From Podocnemis expansa (Eukaryota > Chordata > Testudines > Podocnemididae): 64,000 nucleotides of DNA. The position numbers and the translations under genes were made by a program. Of the stretch, positions 45,827 through 57,475 are shown piece after piece. Under the pieces are notes generated by a model. That model had not been told where the DNA came from, ran no database searches, and worked only from the letters and a program-made list of their open reading frames with translations. The stretch covers positions 872,751 to 936,750 of the forward strand of contig ML682123.1 of the NCBI GenBank assembly GCA_007922195.1. The letters are read 5' to 3'. Within the stretch, counting starts at the first letter, position 1. Each line of letters opens with the position of its first letter.

Positions 45827-46138
45827 TTTCAAAAGGGATAGCCGTGTCAGTCTAGTCCAGTAAAAAAAAAACAACAAGAAGTTGTGTGGCACTTTAAGAC
45901 TAACAGATTTATTTTTTGCATGAACTTTTGTGGGAGAAGATCCCACTTCCTCAGATGCTTCGAAGATGGGTGAACTTACAGAAAGGAATGAAACTAAATG
46001 CAAGGGGGTGTAAAACATAGGAATTCCTTTCTGTAAGTTCACCCATCTTCGAAGCATCTGAGGAAGTGGGATCTTCTCCCACAAAACTTCATGCAAAAAA
46101 TAAATCTGTTAGTCTTAAAGTGCCACACAACTTCTTGT
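45827..46138. mobile_element. Long fold-back SINE with 13-bp TSD
   Basis: Forward arm (about 45876-46000) and inverted arm (46022-46138) are nearly perfectly complementary over about 115-120 bp, with a roughly 20-40 bp loop near 46001-46021. The head 'gtcagtctagtccag' plus A-run is only on the forward side. Flanked by identical 13-bp 'tgcattttgttta' (45814-45826 and 46139-46151). The TSD length and inversion indicate target-primed retrotransposition. Confidence 0.87.
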
Positions 46139-46910
46139 TGCATTTTGTTTAACAGAGTATTCTAACCATTTGTATTTTTCAAACCAGTTGTACTGAAAAG
46201 AACATTTTCTCACACTGAAATTATCATAAGGGCACTGCCTTAACTTTGCCTGCATGGGCCCATCTTCCATATCTCCTAAATCAGAACCTTCATGGCTTTC
46301 ACTAAGATCCAGTGGTTTGACTCTCGTCCCTGTTTGCTTACTGGAATTTTCCTCTGCACTTTCCATTTCAGTCTGTTGAAGTTGCTGCTTTCTCTGACTG
46401 CTCTCTCTCTCTTATCCCTGTGCCACATGTCTTCTGTTAAAAAAAATGCCTGATATCCATTGCCTATGGGGAAAAAACTTGTGTACTGGAAGCAGACACT
46501 TTGGAAAGTAATCTAATCTTGTGCTTTTGTCGTTTTCAAAATTAAACTTTTCAACAGTAACAGACACATAAAATAATTGCACATTTGCACACTATTAATT
46601 TGCATCTGTATTTACCAGGGATTGAGTAGGCTGGACGAGTGGATGTCAGACCACAGGCTGCAACCCAGTACTGGGTTGCAGGCCTGTGGTTACTGGGTCT
46701 TGGCGCTGCTGCTCGGGGGGTGGGGGGAGGAGAGGAGAGCCAAAGTCCATGTGCTACCTGCAGCCCAGGGCAGCTGGCTTCCTTTGAAATTTCCCTCAGC
46801 TGCTTCCACCCAGGGGTAGGTTTACCAGATACCAAAGCATGGAAGGGACAGGGACGTATGAAAACGAGGACATTGGAAGACACATGGAGAAAATGTATTA
46901 ATATAGAGGT

Positions 46911-47360
46911 GGGTTACTTACCAATAACCATCCTTCTTTGAGATGGGCTGCTCAGATTCATTCAGAAATAGGTGTCTCCATGCCGAAGTGCTGGATTGGT
47001 CAGAACTTCTCTGCTCTAGCCCGTCAGAAGAGGGCAGGTGGCCACTGCCCCCCGCGCCATCCTGTGGCTATATAGGTGGCCGTCGCCCGGCCCTTTCCAA
47101 GTTCCTAAGAGTCACCAGCTCCAAATGTGGGGACGAGGGGAGGGCTCTGAATGAATCCAAGCAGCCCATCTCGAAGAAGGCCAGTTACTGGTAACTAACC
47201 AACCGTTCTCCTTTGAGTGTGAATCACCCATTCTCACCAGGAAGGGGGCTATCTGTTATTTCAGAAGGGGAGAGTCCCACAACCAGGCATGCCATTTGTA
47301 CTCAGGCAGTCTAGGCCTAATTTTCTCTGAATGTGTCCAAGCAGCACTTGAAGGAGAACT
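46911..47360. mobile_element. Miniature DIRS element (internally deleted)
   Basis: 46911-47215 is a complete DIRS terminal unit: 'gggttacttaccaataacc', 'gagatgggctgctcagattc', ending 'gcagcccatctcgaagaagg' and 'ccagttactggtaact'. Next is an internal complementary piece 'gttctcctttgagtgtga' (about 47207) and, after about 90 bp, the opposite end 'tccaagcagcacttgaagga' (about 47328). All genes are gone, leaving only ends, so it would need proteins from another copy. Confidence 0.7.
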
Positions 47361-47964
47361 GTCATTATCCATTTTCCATGATATAATATGGTAATGATTA
47401 ATGAATGCAGTGTTAAAATGGTGCAAAGTCATGTGTTTTTTAAATTATTTTAAAATAAAAATTACGAATGTTTTCTTTTACTGAAAACTGGATTTTCTCA
47501 GTAAATGAAAGTTTTTCATGACCCTTTCATTAATGTTCATGAGACTAAAAAAAGTTAAAAACTAAATTTGCAAATATAAACTTGAAAAGCACCTTAAAAA
47601 TAAAAAATAAAGGCCGTTAACTTGCCTCTCATTTTTCATTTTCCACAGCAGCCCATTTTACAATTTTTAAAAAATTGTTCTAAATTGTTTCTAGCCAGTG
47701 CAAATGTGCCCCTTTGTTTGTTTTACTTAACTGGTCCCTGTTAGTAATTTTATTCACGGTATACTTTATTTTCCTCCATTTTAGTAGTGTTTGCTCTATC
47801 CCCCCCTCCCCCCCCGCCTCAATTTATCCCTTTTATAGGGAGCAACAGGCCAAAAATCAAAGCCCCAGTACAGGGCTCAACCCTGTGAGTGACCATGGCC
47901 ATGTCTTACATTGCCCTTTATTTACCATCCTCCCATTCTTTAAGCTCCCCTGTCTTCAAACCGT

Positions 47965-48050
47965 CTGATGAAGTGGGATTTTCTCCCACAAAAGCTCATG
48001 TGATAAATAAATTTGTTAGTGTTTAAGTGCCACTGGACTCCTTGGTTCTT
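47965..48050 (-). mobile_element. SINE-like repeat (fold-back family), antisense fragment
   Basis: 'tctgatgaagtgggattttc', 'tcccacaaaagctcatgtga' and 'gccactggactccttgg' match the middle and head side of the family at 45827, read backwards. 5' part missing. Another head-only fragment lies at about 48760-48812 (antisense). Confidence 0.65.
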
Positions 48051-49255
48051 TTGCCATAGCCCAGGACATGTTTGAAGTGAAATCTCAGGATGTATGTGGC
48101 TCCAGCTTAGGTACCCATTAGCTCTCAGGAGTCAGACAGGTCACGGGTGTACAGTACTTACCACACAGACAGCAAGGAAGCCAGGGCAGCTAGCCAAACA
48201 ACCTCATAACACAGGCAGCTCAGCGTTAGGGGCAGGGGCAGGAAGCGATCAAAGGCAGGAACTCACAGCCAAGGAGCCTGTCTGGGGTTGGAGGCTAAAT
48301 GGCATGGGCCCCAGCAAGAGGGGACATGCTCTGTTCACCTCTCAGGCCAGTAGGGGTGGGACTTCCCCAGGCTAGGTGCTGGGAAAGGGAGAGGAGGGGA
48401 GGGATGGTCAGGCTCGCTTCTGGCCACTGCAGCCCCATGAGTGGGCAGGGAAAAGCCTTCAGTGAGGCATGCTGGTGTCTGCATCTATTTTTAGACTGCT
48501 GCCCAGGTGTCCAGCAAAAAGCCGGACAAAACCGGTGTTTTTTTGAAATGCCTGGAGGACAGAGGACAGCAGAGCAAAAAGGAGGGTGTCCTGCTTTTGC
48601 CGGTGTACACCTGACGCAGAGGCAGCCTTAGGCAATTGGGGGCCCTAGGTGAAGGCCCTTTGTGGGGCCCCCTAAAGGGTCCACTATTGGCCCCCACTGC
48701 TACCTTCCCTGTGGCCCCAGTCCCCCTGCACCCTTAACTGCCTCATATCACCCCCCAGGACTCCTTGTTTGTTTTGCTGAACCAAACTAACATGATTATC
48801 CTTCTGGAACTCGTAAATTATTCTTGGGTGTGGTATTATTAAAGATCTTCCCATCATGAAGCTTGTAAGTTGATCATCTTTCACTTAACATAAATCAGCT
48901 AAAGCTGAACTACAAAGTTAAAGTGAACACTTTAAATTTTTAAAAAAAGTATGAGCATGCATTAATAAATAAGAAGTGGTAACATTAATGATGGCTCTAA
49001 AATAACTAAAATAACACATTTAAAATTTTGGCCGTCAAATCTTACAAATTTTTCATATAGGCTTGGATTTATGTGCACTAGAGACATTTAATACAAATAA
49101 TTATAATAAATAAAAATAAGTGAAAAGGAGGTTTCTAGTGTGTAGTTATAAATGAAAACCACCAAATTTCAACGAAATTCTCTGAAGTACTCAAGTCCAT
49201 AAGACTCTGGCCCTCTCAAAAATATTAAATAGCAAGTACAAAAGAAGCTAAAACG
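48050..49255. other. Unclassified, with partial repeats
   Basis: Contains an inverted partial hAT MITE (about 48490-48620, 'ggtgtttttttgaaatgcct'), a 'ggggccccctaaag'-rich patch and a SINE head fragment. The rest is AT-rich without features. Confidence 0.4.
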
Positions 49256-49264
49256 GTTGGCTAC

Positions 49265-49600
49265 TCACCAGTAACCATCCTTCTTTGAGATGGGCTGCTC
49301 ACATACGTTCAGTTACAGGTGCCTACGTGCTGCAGCGCATGGTAGCTCAGAAAGTCTTTAGCGTTAGCCTGTCAGGTCAGGGCGCACGGCAAACGCCCCC
49401 TCCACACCGCGACTGCAGCTATATAGGTGACTGTGACCCTGACCCTCCCAGTCCCATATACCTTTGCCAACTCCATTAGCGGTGACGGTGGGAGGGACCT
49501 GAATGTATGTGAGCAGCCCATCTCGAAGAAGGACAGTTACTGGTGAGTAACTAACCATTCTCCTTTGAGCGCTGCTCACATCATTCAGTTACAGGTGACT
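49265..49600 (-). repeat. DIRS A terminal repeat plus internal complementary region
   Basis: The unit is itself bounded by inverted text: 'actcaccagtaaccatcctt' and 'tgagatgggctgctcacata' at the left, 'tatgtgagcagcccatctcg' and 'gttactggtgagtaact' at the right. Beyond it, 49556-49600 ('ctcctttgagcgctgctcac', 'cattcagttacaggtg') is the complement of the opposite end. The unit contains a TATA-like 'ctatataggtg' near 49418. Confidence 0.8.
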
Positions 49601-49630
49601 GCTAGCCATACCCAAGGATGGGTGGAGGAG

Positions 49631-51043
49631 TTACAGTCTACCCACACTGAGTAAAGCTCTGCCTACAGCAGCATCATCTCTGGCCTGTTGGGCAATGGCG
49701 TAGTGCCTCGTGAAGGTATGTCTTGATGCCCACGTAGCGGCCCTGCAGGTCTCTTGGATTGGGACCTTGCTGAGGAAGGCCGTGGAAGATGCCTGAGCTC
49801 TGGTAGAGTGGGCTCTCAGAGTCACTGGGAGAGGCGTGTTTGACTTTCCGTAGTAGTCTTTAATGCAGTTTACAATCTATTTGGAGATGCATTGGGAGGA
49901 TACTGGGGAGCCTCTCATGCGTTCAGTGACCGCCACGAACAGCTGGGAGGTCTTGTGGAAAGATTGTGTGTGCTCAACATAGATAAGGAGTGCTCTCGTC
50001 ACATCCAGGGTGTGGCACCGTCTCTGGTTCTCTGTCACCTGAGGGTCTGGATAGAAGACCAGCAGGCAGATTTTTTATTCATGTGGAAGGGGGGTGGCAA
50101 CCTTGGGCAAGAACGAGGGGTGGTGATGCACGACCACCTTGTCTGGGAAGAAAACTGTATATGGGGGTTCAGAGGATAGGGCTTGTAACTCTGAGACCCT
50201 TCTGGCAGAGGTAATTGCTACTAGAAAAGCCACCTTCCAGGATAGTACAAGCAGGATGGCTGAGTCCAAGGGCTCATAAGGTGGCTCTGTCAGAGCCCAC
50301 AGCACAACATTCAAATCCCACTGTGGAGTGGGTTTATGGGTGTGGGGAAAAAGTTTTTCCACCCCTTTCAGGAATCTATGGCAGATGGGGTGTGAAAAGT
50401 GTGGAGCCCCATCTACTCTTTGGTGAAAGGCCGAGATTACCGCCAAAAGGACTTTTAATGAGAACAGAGATAGGCCTTTCTCTCTTAGATCAAGAAGGTA
50501 ATCCAAAGCTGCCTGAATTGGTGTGGAGGTAGTGTCTATGTCTTTGTCACAGCACCAAGCGGAGAAGTGATTCCATTTTGCCATGTAGGTGGACCTGGTG
50601 GAGGGTTTTCTGCTACCAACCAGGACCTTTTTAATCCTATCCGAGCAGTGTCTCTCTTGCTCGCTGAGCCAAAAAGCATCCAGGTTGTCAGGTGCAGGAG
50701 GCTCGGGTTTGGGTACCGAAGGTGTCCTGAGTCCTGTGTCAGGAGGTCCGCCCACTGTGGGAGGCGGAGTGGGGTCTTCACGGACATATCCTGTAGGAGG
50801 GGAAACCAGTGTTGTCTGGGCCAGTCCGGGGCTTTCAGAATGATGTGTGCCTTGTCTGTGAGGACCTTTAGGGGCACCTGGTGGATCAAGATAATTGGAG
50901 GGAGGGCATACGTCAGGGATCCAGACCAATTGAGGAGGAAGGCATCGCTGAGAGACCCTTTCTCCTGACCTCGGAGGGAGCAGAACTGGGGGCATTTGCG
51001 GTTCTGCCCCATGGCAAAGAGGTCGAGCTGAGGAGTTCCCCAT
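49631..51043 (-). pseudogene. DIRS A tyrosine recombinase
   Basis: A 322-codon open frame (51043 to 50075) begins with a Pro-rich N-terminal stretch, then 'STRSTYMAKWNHFSAWC' (core-binding, SAM-like domain, about residues 145-160) and 'LVAITSARRVSELQALS' (first catalytic Arg, about residue 280). After a frameshift the C-terminus continues at 49825-49631 with 'RAHSTRAQASS' (His and Arg of the H-x-x-R block) and 'HTFTRHYAIA' (catalytic Tyr). All R-H-R-Y positions are readable, but in two frames. The enzyme family recombines circular DNA into the genome. Confidence 0.85.
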
Positions 51044-51081
51044 CTGTTTGTCAGCAGGGAGAAAACCTTGTTATGGAGGGA

Positions 51082-54000
51082 TCACTCGTGATTTGCCAGG
51101 GGTTTCCTGCTGAGTGAATCTGCTATGCTGTTGTCTACCCCAGCTAGGTGGAAGGCAGATGGCGTGAAGTGATAGTCTATCACTAGTTGCCAGAGCTTGG
51201 TCACTTCCTCGTATAGCACTGAGGAGCAGACTCCCCCTTGACAGTTCATGTAGAACACGGCTGTTGTATTGTCTGAGAGGATCTGGACCAGCCTGCCTTG
51301 GATCTGGTCTAGGAAGTGTTGTGGGGGAGAGCGTGCAGAGGGCACGATTTCCGCACTGCAAGAAAGAGTCCCAATCGAGAGGCAAGAGACCAAACCACAA
51401 TTTTTTGGGTTAACCACTTTCTATGTGACTTTTATTGAGATAAATAAAATTACAGAAAAGAAAGAAGAGGAAAAAAAGGTTAAATGAGAGGTTAATATTA
51501 TTCAATTACTAATATTCCTATTACAAAAATTAAAAAACTTACAATTCCTATTAAATTACACTTATCAAAACTCATACAAACTGGGTTTTAGAACTCTATT
51601 TCTTTAAGGCATTTAAAGCTCTTCTAAGTACAAATTAATAGCCTAATAAACAGAAAATAGAGCACAAATACTACTACAACACCAATTCCAATCCTTGTGC
51701 CTAACCCTGAATTAAAACCCCCAGTTCCAATCCTGGTTGATATAATTTAATAGAGTGGGATTTATGAGAGACAGAGATAGAGCACACAATTTGTAGGCAA
51801 AAGAGCTTTGCTATTTACCACACACACACTGAAACATCACATGCAGCCCAGGATAGCACAAACACCTTGCTTCTCCCCCTTGCTCTCCAGACACCATGAG
51901 TCCTGGCCCAGTGAGGCTAGCCATGGGCTGTTTGCGGCTAGGAGTTACAAGGTCAGCTGGGGTGCCTGGTGGGGAACACAAGTGGATTTATTCTTTCATC
52001 ACACCTTTTCACACTGCTGTCTCCCAGTTTGATTGTGGAACACCAGCTTGATTTTGATTTGTGTTCAGAGCAGTAATAATACACATACACACATTCCCAA
52101 AACAGCATTTTCCAATTTGAATCCCAAATTTGACCAGATTATATTTACCACAAGGATGTTATCTCTGGAGGGTTCAGGAGATCCACTCTCTTGTTAGAGA
52201 AAGTGAAGGAACAGCACAGTGTAGAGGTCAGCGAGAAAAACCAAACTGCACTTGGCCAGCCCTGGACCTTACATTTACCAGGTCTGACTGCAACCAGCTA
52301 AAAGCAAGGTTGTGTGCTCCTGCCACTCCTTTTCAGGGAGAAGCAGTGGCCCGCAAGGGGCCCTGATTTCTGGGAGTGCCCAGGTAAAAGTTCCAAAAAG
52401 GAGAAAGAATATAAAAAGAAAAAGTTGGAAAAAAGGACCTGCTCAAAACCAGGCACCCTTTGCTGATCAGGCAAATGGGGATTTAGAACGCCGCCTCTTT
52501 AGGCTGCCATGGGAAGGTGCTTTGGGCTGGCCAGACCCTCAGCAGTGTGGGAAGCTGTTAACCTCTTGCCCCTCTGACGAGTTAACAAATTAAGCCTTCT
52601 TTTATAGCCAAAGCCCACAACATCAGCATATTGCCCCCATTTGTCTGGGAAATTGTTGTCCTTGATCACAAATTTGATTGTAATCTGGTGCTGTGAAAAA
52701 TGTTTTCTTCTGATCTCAAAAACGGCTGGGAACCAGTGCTGTATGTGCTTTCAGTGAGTTCTTGAGAGATTGCTTTGGTATGAGGCTGCTGACCCTGGGA
52801 GATAAAGTCACATAGAGCTATTGTTTTAGCACAGGCCTGACAAGCAGATGTCCTGCCAGACTATAGCCCATTGTATACACAGGCCTAAGGTTTGGTCAAT
52901 AACTTTAGGACCCCAAAAATGTCTTTTTCCACAGGAAGGTCATGCAGGCCAGTCTGATAGCCCTGAGCTCCTTCACATTTATGTGGAGGAGACTGTCCTT
53001 GGGATTCCAAACGCCTTGCGTGGAGAGGCCCCCGGACAGGTGGGCTCCCCAGCCCGAGTTGGACGCATCCGTTATCAGGGTCACTGAGGGCTTGGACTCC
53101 CTGAACAGAATTCCCCCCATCGTGAAGTCGGGGTCCCTCCAGATTCGGAGGGACTACAGGGCATATTGAGGGACTGAGAGTACCTTGTTCAGATGGTTCC
53201 TTTCTGGTTGGAAGCTTGTGGCGGACAGGAGCTGGAACGGTCTCATCCGCAGGCAGGCTGTTCGGATTACCGATGTGGCTGCTGCCATGTGTCCCAAGAG
53301 CTGCATGCACCTGCGTGCTGTGGGCAGCCTGGGCACCTGGAGCTCCATGATGATGGTGCAGATGGACTGAAATCTTGAGAGGGGCAAGGACGCAGTGCCC
53401 TGTCGGGCATTTAAAAGTGCCCCGATGAACTCTATGTCCTGAATGAGGCAAAGCTTGGACTTCTCTAAGTTTATGCGGAAGCCCAGAAACTCACAGAGGT
53501 GCATTATCATGTCAACATGGTTTTGTACCTGTCGACTTGACTTGCCCACTATGAGCCAGTCATCTAGGTAGGGGTAGATTTATACCCTTCCTGCGTAGGA
53601 ATGTTGCGACTGGTGCAACACACTTTGTGAACACCTTGGGGGCTAGCGATAAACTGAAAGGGAGGGTGGTGAACTGGTAGTGGCGTTGTGCTACTACAAA
53701 CCTGAGAAACTGCCTGTGGTGGGGCCGAATGACTATGTGGAAGTAAGTGTCCTTTAGGTCGAGGGCTGCAAACCACACTCCTTGGGACAGGGAGGGAATA
53801 ATCAGTGGTAGGGAGACCATGTGGAATTTTATTTTCTTTATGTTTTTGTTGAGTGCTCTGAGGTCTAGAATGGGTCGTAGGTCCCCGTTGGTCTTGGGGA
53901 CCAGGAAGTAGTGGGAATAGAACCCTTTGCCGCGGTCTCTCTTGGGAACCTTTTCGACGGCTCCGTGGGAAAGTAACTTCTGGCATTCGACCTTGAGCTT

Positions 54001-54253
54001 GTTTAGCAGATCTGGATTTTCTGGGGTTATGGGAGGGGGTGGTTTCCTGTCCCGGGGGGTTGAGAGGAACTGGATGTGGTATCCCTGGCCACTGTGTCGA
54101 GGACTCACTAGTCTGATGTGACACGAGTCCATCGTGGAGCGAACTGGCAGAGGCAGTGGGGGGAGAATAGGGGTTGTGGAGTGCTGCCTTCAGGGGGACT
54201 GTCAAAAAAGCTGTTTGCGGCCTGACGAGTGGTCTGACCCCTGTCCGTGCCAT
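51082..54253 (-). pseudogene. DIRS A reverse transcriptase/RNase H, split by a solo LTR
   Basis: On -: 'FLVPKTNGDLRPILDLRAL' and 'FAALDLKDTYFHI' (palm motifs A/B, about 53900-53740), then a one-base frameshift just before 'YPYLDDWLI' (catalytic YLDD, 53559-53570). RNase H starts with 'VTLITDASNSGWGAHL' (about 53050-53080) and stops at 52934. It resumes beyond the LTR with 'VQILSDNTTAVFYMN' and 'GVDNSIADSLSR' (51290-51100). The DDE-type RNase H acidic residues are present in both halves. A stop separates 53154 from the RNase H frame. Confidence 0.85.
51317..52933 (-). repeat. Solo LTR with 5-bp TSD (ggaag) inside DIRS A RNase H
   Basis: Ends 'tgttgtggggg' and 'tctttttccaca' (inverted TG...CA). 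Identical 'ggaag' at 51312-51316 and 52934-52938. Removing it joins the two RNase H halves. 1617 bp, AT-rich left part with 'tttattgagataaataaaat' near 51430, consistent with minus orientation. No viral coding sequence was recognised. Confidence 0.85.
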
Positions 54254-54289
54254 CCCAACTGAGAGGCGCTAAGCTTACCCCCTTTACCT

Positions 54290-56531
54290 GATCAGCCCTT
54301 ATCTTTGTCCAGGTCCCTGAGGTGGTGCTGGGGAAACTGGAGAGATCTCGGGAACTAGGTCTGCACTTGCAGCTGTTGTTTCAGTTGGTGTAACTGCCGC
54401 TGTAGCTGGTGCGACCTCGAGGAGCGCCTAACAGGTTGAGGAGTGTAAATCCTGAGGGACCTCAGTGTAGCCCTCGAGTCCTTCATACCATGCAGCTTCG
54501 CGTCTGTGGAAGATGCAAAAAGGTCAGGTCCCTCAAAGGGAAAATTCTGGATAATCTGTTGCATCTACATGGAGAGGCTGGAGTTTTGGAGCCAGGCCAA
54601 GCGGCACATCACCACTGCCAATGCCATTATACGTGCCATTGTATCCACTGCATCCCAGGCTGCTGTGAGCTCATCCCTGAATGCTCTCTCTCCTTTGTCC
54701 AGCGTTGCCTCAAAGTCTCTCAGGTGTTCCTCAGAGACGGCTGAGCAGAGATTTCATAGAGCCTCCCACAAGTTGAAGATGTAGGACGTCATCAGGGCTG
54801 AGTGGTTTGAGATGCGCAGCTGAAGGGTGGCAGAGGAGTAAACTTTCCTGTACAAGAGATCAAGCTTCCTCACCTCTCTGTTCTTAGCCGTGGAGCTTGG
54901 TTGGCCTTGTCTCTCCCTTTGGTTGACTGCATTGACCATCAGGGAACCTGGGGCTGGGTGATGAAACAGGAAGGGGAATCCTTCCTGGGAGACAGAGTAT
55001 TTCTTATCCGCTACCTTGGACACTGGCAGAATAGAGGAAGGTGTTTGCCAGCATTCCTGGATGATGCGGATCACCCTGGCGTGCAGGGGAATTGCGACCT
55101 TAGCTGGTGAGGCTCTACGGCACATGTCGAAGAGGGACTCATCTTCCACTTGGATCCCCCCTAGCTTCAGCTTCAGATTCACTGCCATGAGGCAGAGGAG
55201 GTCCTGCTTGATGCGGGGATCTCCCTCGTGGTTGGCAGACATGTCGATTAGGTGCTCATTGAGTGATGAGGATGACTGGGCCCTTGATCTGCTATGTTGG
55301 GTAGAATCAGGGTCTGGCTTGTCATCGGAGAAATCCTAGGACTCCAGTACTGGCGATCAGGAATAATGGAAGAAGGTATAGTCTGTCGTTGCGTTCAGCC
55401 AGTCGAGGGTCCATTCGTTGTGCTGTGACCTCGATGGCGGCATAGGCGCCATGGGGGGAGCAGAAAACTCTCCTGATGAGCGCCTTCCCCATGAGCCTGG
55501 TGACACTGAGCTCTTTTGAGGCTGCTTTCTTGGGTGCTGCTCCTGAGGGGGAAGGAAAGGGTCTTCCGAGGATGATCTGGATGACCTCCCCCCTCCCGAC
55601 AGTCAGTAGTCTAGTACAAAGAGTTCCTTGGACGAGTGATGAGGTGGAGCTGCAGTACTTGGGCCCAGTGCCAGGTTTGATGGTACCAGGTTGGAGAAGG
55701 GTGAAGAGGCCTGCGATGGTACTGGTATTGGTGGGGGTGTTGCTGGTGCCGAGTCCGACAATACCGGAAGTGATGGCAGCAGAAGTGGCAGTATCAGTGA
55801 TGGTGCCGAGTCCAGTGGTACTGGGCTTGATGGCAGTACTGGGTTTAGAGGCAGTGCTGCCAGGGGCGGTGCTGTATCAAGCAGTGCCAAAGGTCCGGTG
55901 CCGCTGTGGTCCATTTCTTCTTGTTCTGCACCGGGGCCGGGTTTGAATGTCCTTGGTGAGCCGGTGCCTGAGCTCGGGCCTTACTCAGGGTGGCTGGGAT
56001 GCTACCGGGGGACCTGCGAGGTTGATGCCGAGGAGGTACTGTAGAGGGCCGGGGTTTTAAGCCAGGCACTGGAGATCAGCGGGAATCTTGAGCCTGAGCT
56101 GATCAAGGATCCGGCGGAGTGCTGGTGGCTCAGCCGCCTTAGGGCGGAGTGGCTCCGTTCCCTGAAATTAGGAGGAGACTGCACTCTCTTTCCAGCCAAG
56201 TCCTTCACTTGAAGGATATGCAAATGGAGCAGTCCGCCAAGAGGTGGGACTCACCCAAGCAAGCGAGGCATTTCTTGTGTGCGTTGTCCATTGGGAAAGT
56301 CTTGCAGCATCCCAAGCATGGCTCGAAACCTGGCATTTTGAGTTTCACGTGAAAAACAGGCACTTGCGTTTCGCAAGATAACACTGATCCGAACCAACGC
56401 TGATGGCGGAAAAAGGAACTGGGAGGGTCAGGGTCATGGTCACCTATATAGCCGTGGTCACGGTATGGTGGGGGCATTGGCTGTGCGCCCTGACCTGACA
56501 GGCTAATGCTAAAGACTTTCCGAGCTACCAT
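54290..56531 (-). pseudogene. DIRS A Gag
   Basis: The N-terminal frame (56531-56205) ends with a Cys-rich region 'CLGCCKTFPM', 'HKKCLACLGESHLLADC', typical of DIRS Gag-like proteins. After a frameshift: 'VRKLDLLYRKVYSSATLQL' (about 54890-54830), 'MQQIIQNFPFEGPDLFAS' (54564 on) and a basic/Gln-rich end. The middle (55476-55946) is repetitive and rich in P, S and V. The conserved block also appears in element B (57720 on). Gag packages the RNA; this copy is frame-broken. Confidence 0.75.
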
Positions 56532-56714
56532 GCGTTATGGCACGTAGACACCTGTAACTGAATGATGTGAGCAGTGCTTGAAGGAGAAAATTACTTCTTC
56601 GAGTGCTGCTTGGATGCATTCAGTAATAGGTGTCTCTGTGCTGGAGTGCCAGATTGGACGGAAAAAGCTTGTCCTAGCCTGTCAGAAGAGGGGACCCAGG
56701 AGAGCACCCCTTCA

Positions 56715-56801
56715 TAAAAAGCAAAGACTAGCAGGATCTTATTCAGGGGGACAAGGCAATATGCCACATTTATTGTAAACAAGTAAGGATAGCAAAAAGC
56801 A

Positions 56802-56878
<77 letters not shown>

Positions 56879-57475
56879 GAAGTTCTGCAAGCTGGTATGA
56901 TGTAATTACCAGTCCTTTCATGTGTTGCTTGAGCCAGCCTAGTGGCCAATTAGGCTGGGCGCAAGGAGGGAGCCAGTCCTCTGTTGGTCATGATCCGATG
57001 CTCCAAGATGACAGTTGCAGAATGAGACCCCAAATTTTCATGTTCTCACCCATCTTTTATACTTGCAGGCCTTCATGTAAGTCTATGGGATTTGCTGGGT
57101 CATGTAGCCTCAGGCTTCCTGTGAGTTCATTGGTCACCAGTCACTTCAGACTTGATTGTATTTTGTTCTTTTCTTTCTGGGGTGGGTCCTTCTGTTTGCT
57201 TTAATGGGATGTCTGCATTGTTCAGCCAGTTAGATGGTACTTATGGTTCATCAGGACAGGCTGGCAGTTGAGACTGGCCTCTTCACACACACACCATTCA
57301 CACACCTTGTTCACACCTGTAAAAGAACATACATAGCATACACCTAAACCAGATTTCATCAAGTATCCAAAATGTAGTACATTGTTTAAGCAGGAGTTCC
57401 AAACTGACAATATGGAATCTTTTTAGACATTGGTTATAATGTCTATTACACATGGTTACAAAATTATTTTACTTA
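56715..57475 (-). repeat. Probable solo LTR, family B, in DIRS B end
   Basis: Same family as 35880-36590: 'caaggcaatatgccacattt', 'atcttttatacttgcaggc', 'tgctgggtcatgtagcct', 'ggggtgggtccttctg', 'ttcatcaggacagg', 'acaatatggaatct'. It carries a long (ct)n(ac)n run at 56803-56879. Ends are unresolved; 'catggttaca' near 57461 is the likely right end. Confidence 0.52.
56803..56879 (+). repeat. (CT)n(AC)n microsatellite
   Basis: Fourteen or so ct steps switch to about twenty-three ac steps. The matching site in the other family-B LTR (35965-36000) is only a short (ac)-rich stretch, so the array expanded after insertion. Confidence 0.95.

Larger units (their letters stand above)
49265..56588 (-). 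mobile_element. DIRS retrotransposon A (near full length, antisense)
   Basis: Inverted terminal repeats: 49312-49385 ('acaggtgcctacgtgctgca'...) pairs with 56487-56560 ('cgtagacacctgtaactgaa'). On - the order is gag, RT/RNase H, tyrosine recombinase, then an internal complementary region (49556-49600) that matches the outer end at 56548-56588. This is the hallmark architecture of DIRS elements, which replicate through a circle and integrate by a tyrosine recombinase without target duplication. A 1.6-kb solo LTR interrupts RNase H. Frameshifts in each ORF make it inactive. Confidence 0.9.

Noticed and set aside
50075..51043. Host-domesticated tyrosine recombinase
   Set aside because: The 322-codon open frame is long, but it is flanked by DIRS RT, Gag and ITRs and frameshifted before its catalytic Tyr, so it is a normal decayed DIRS gene.
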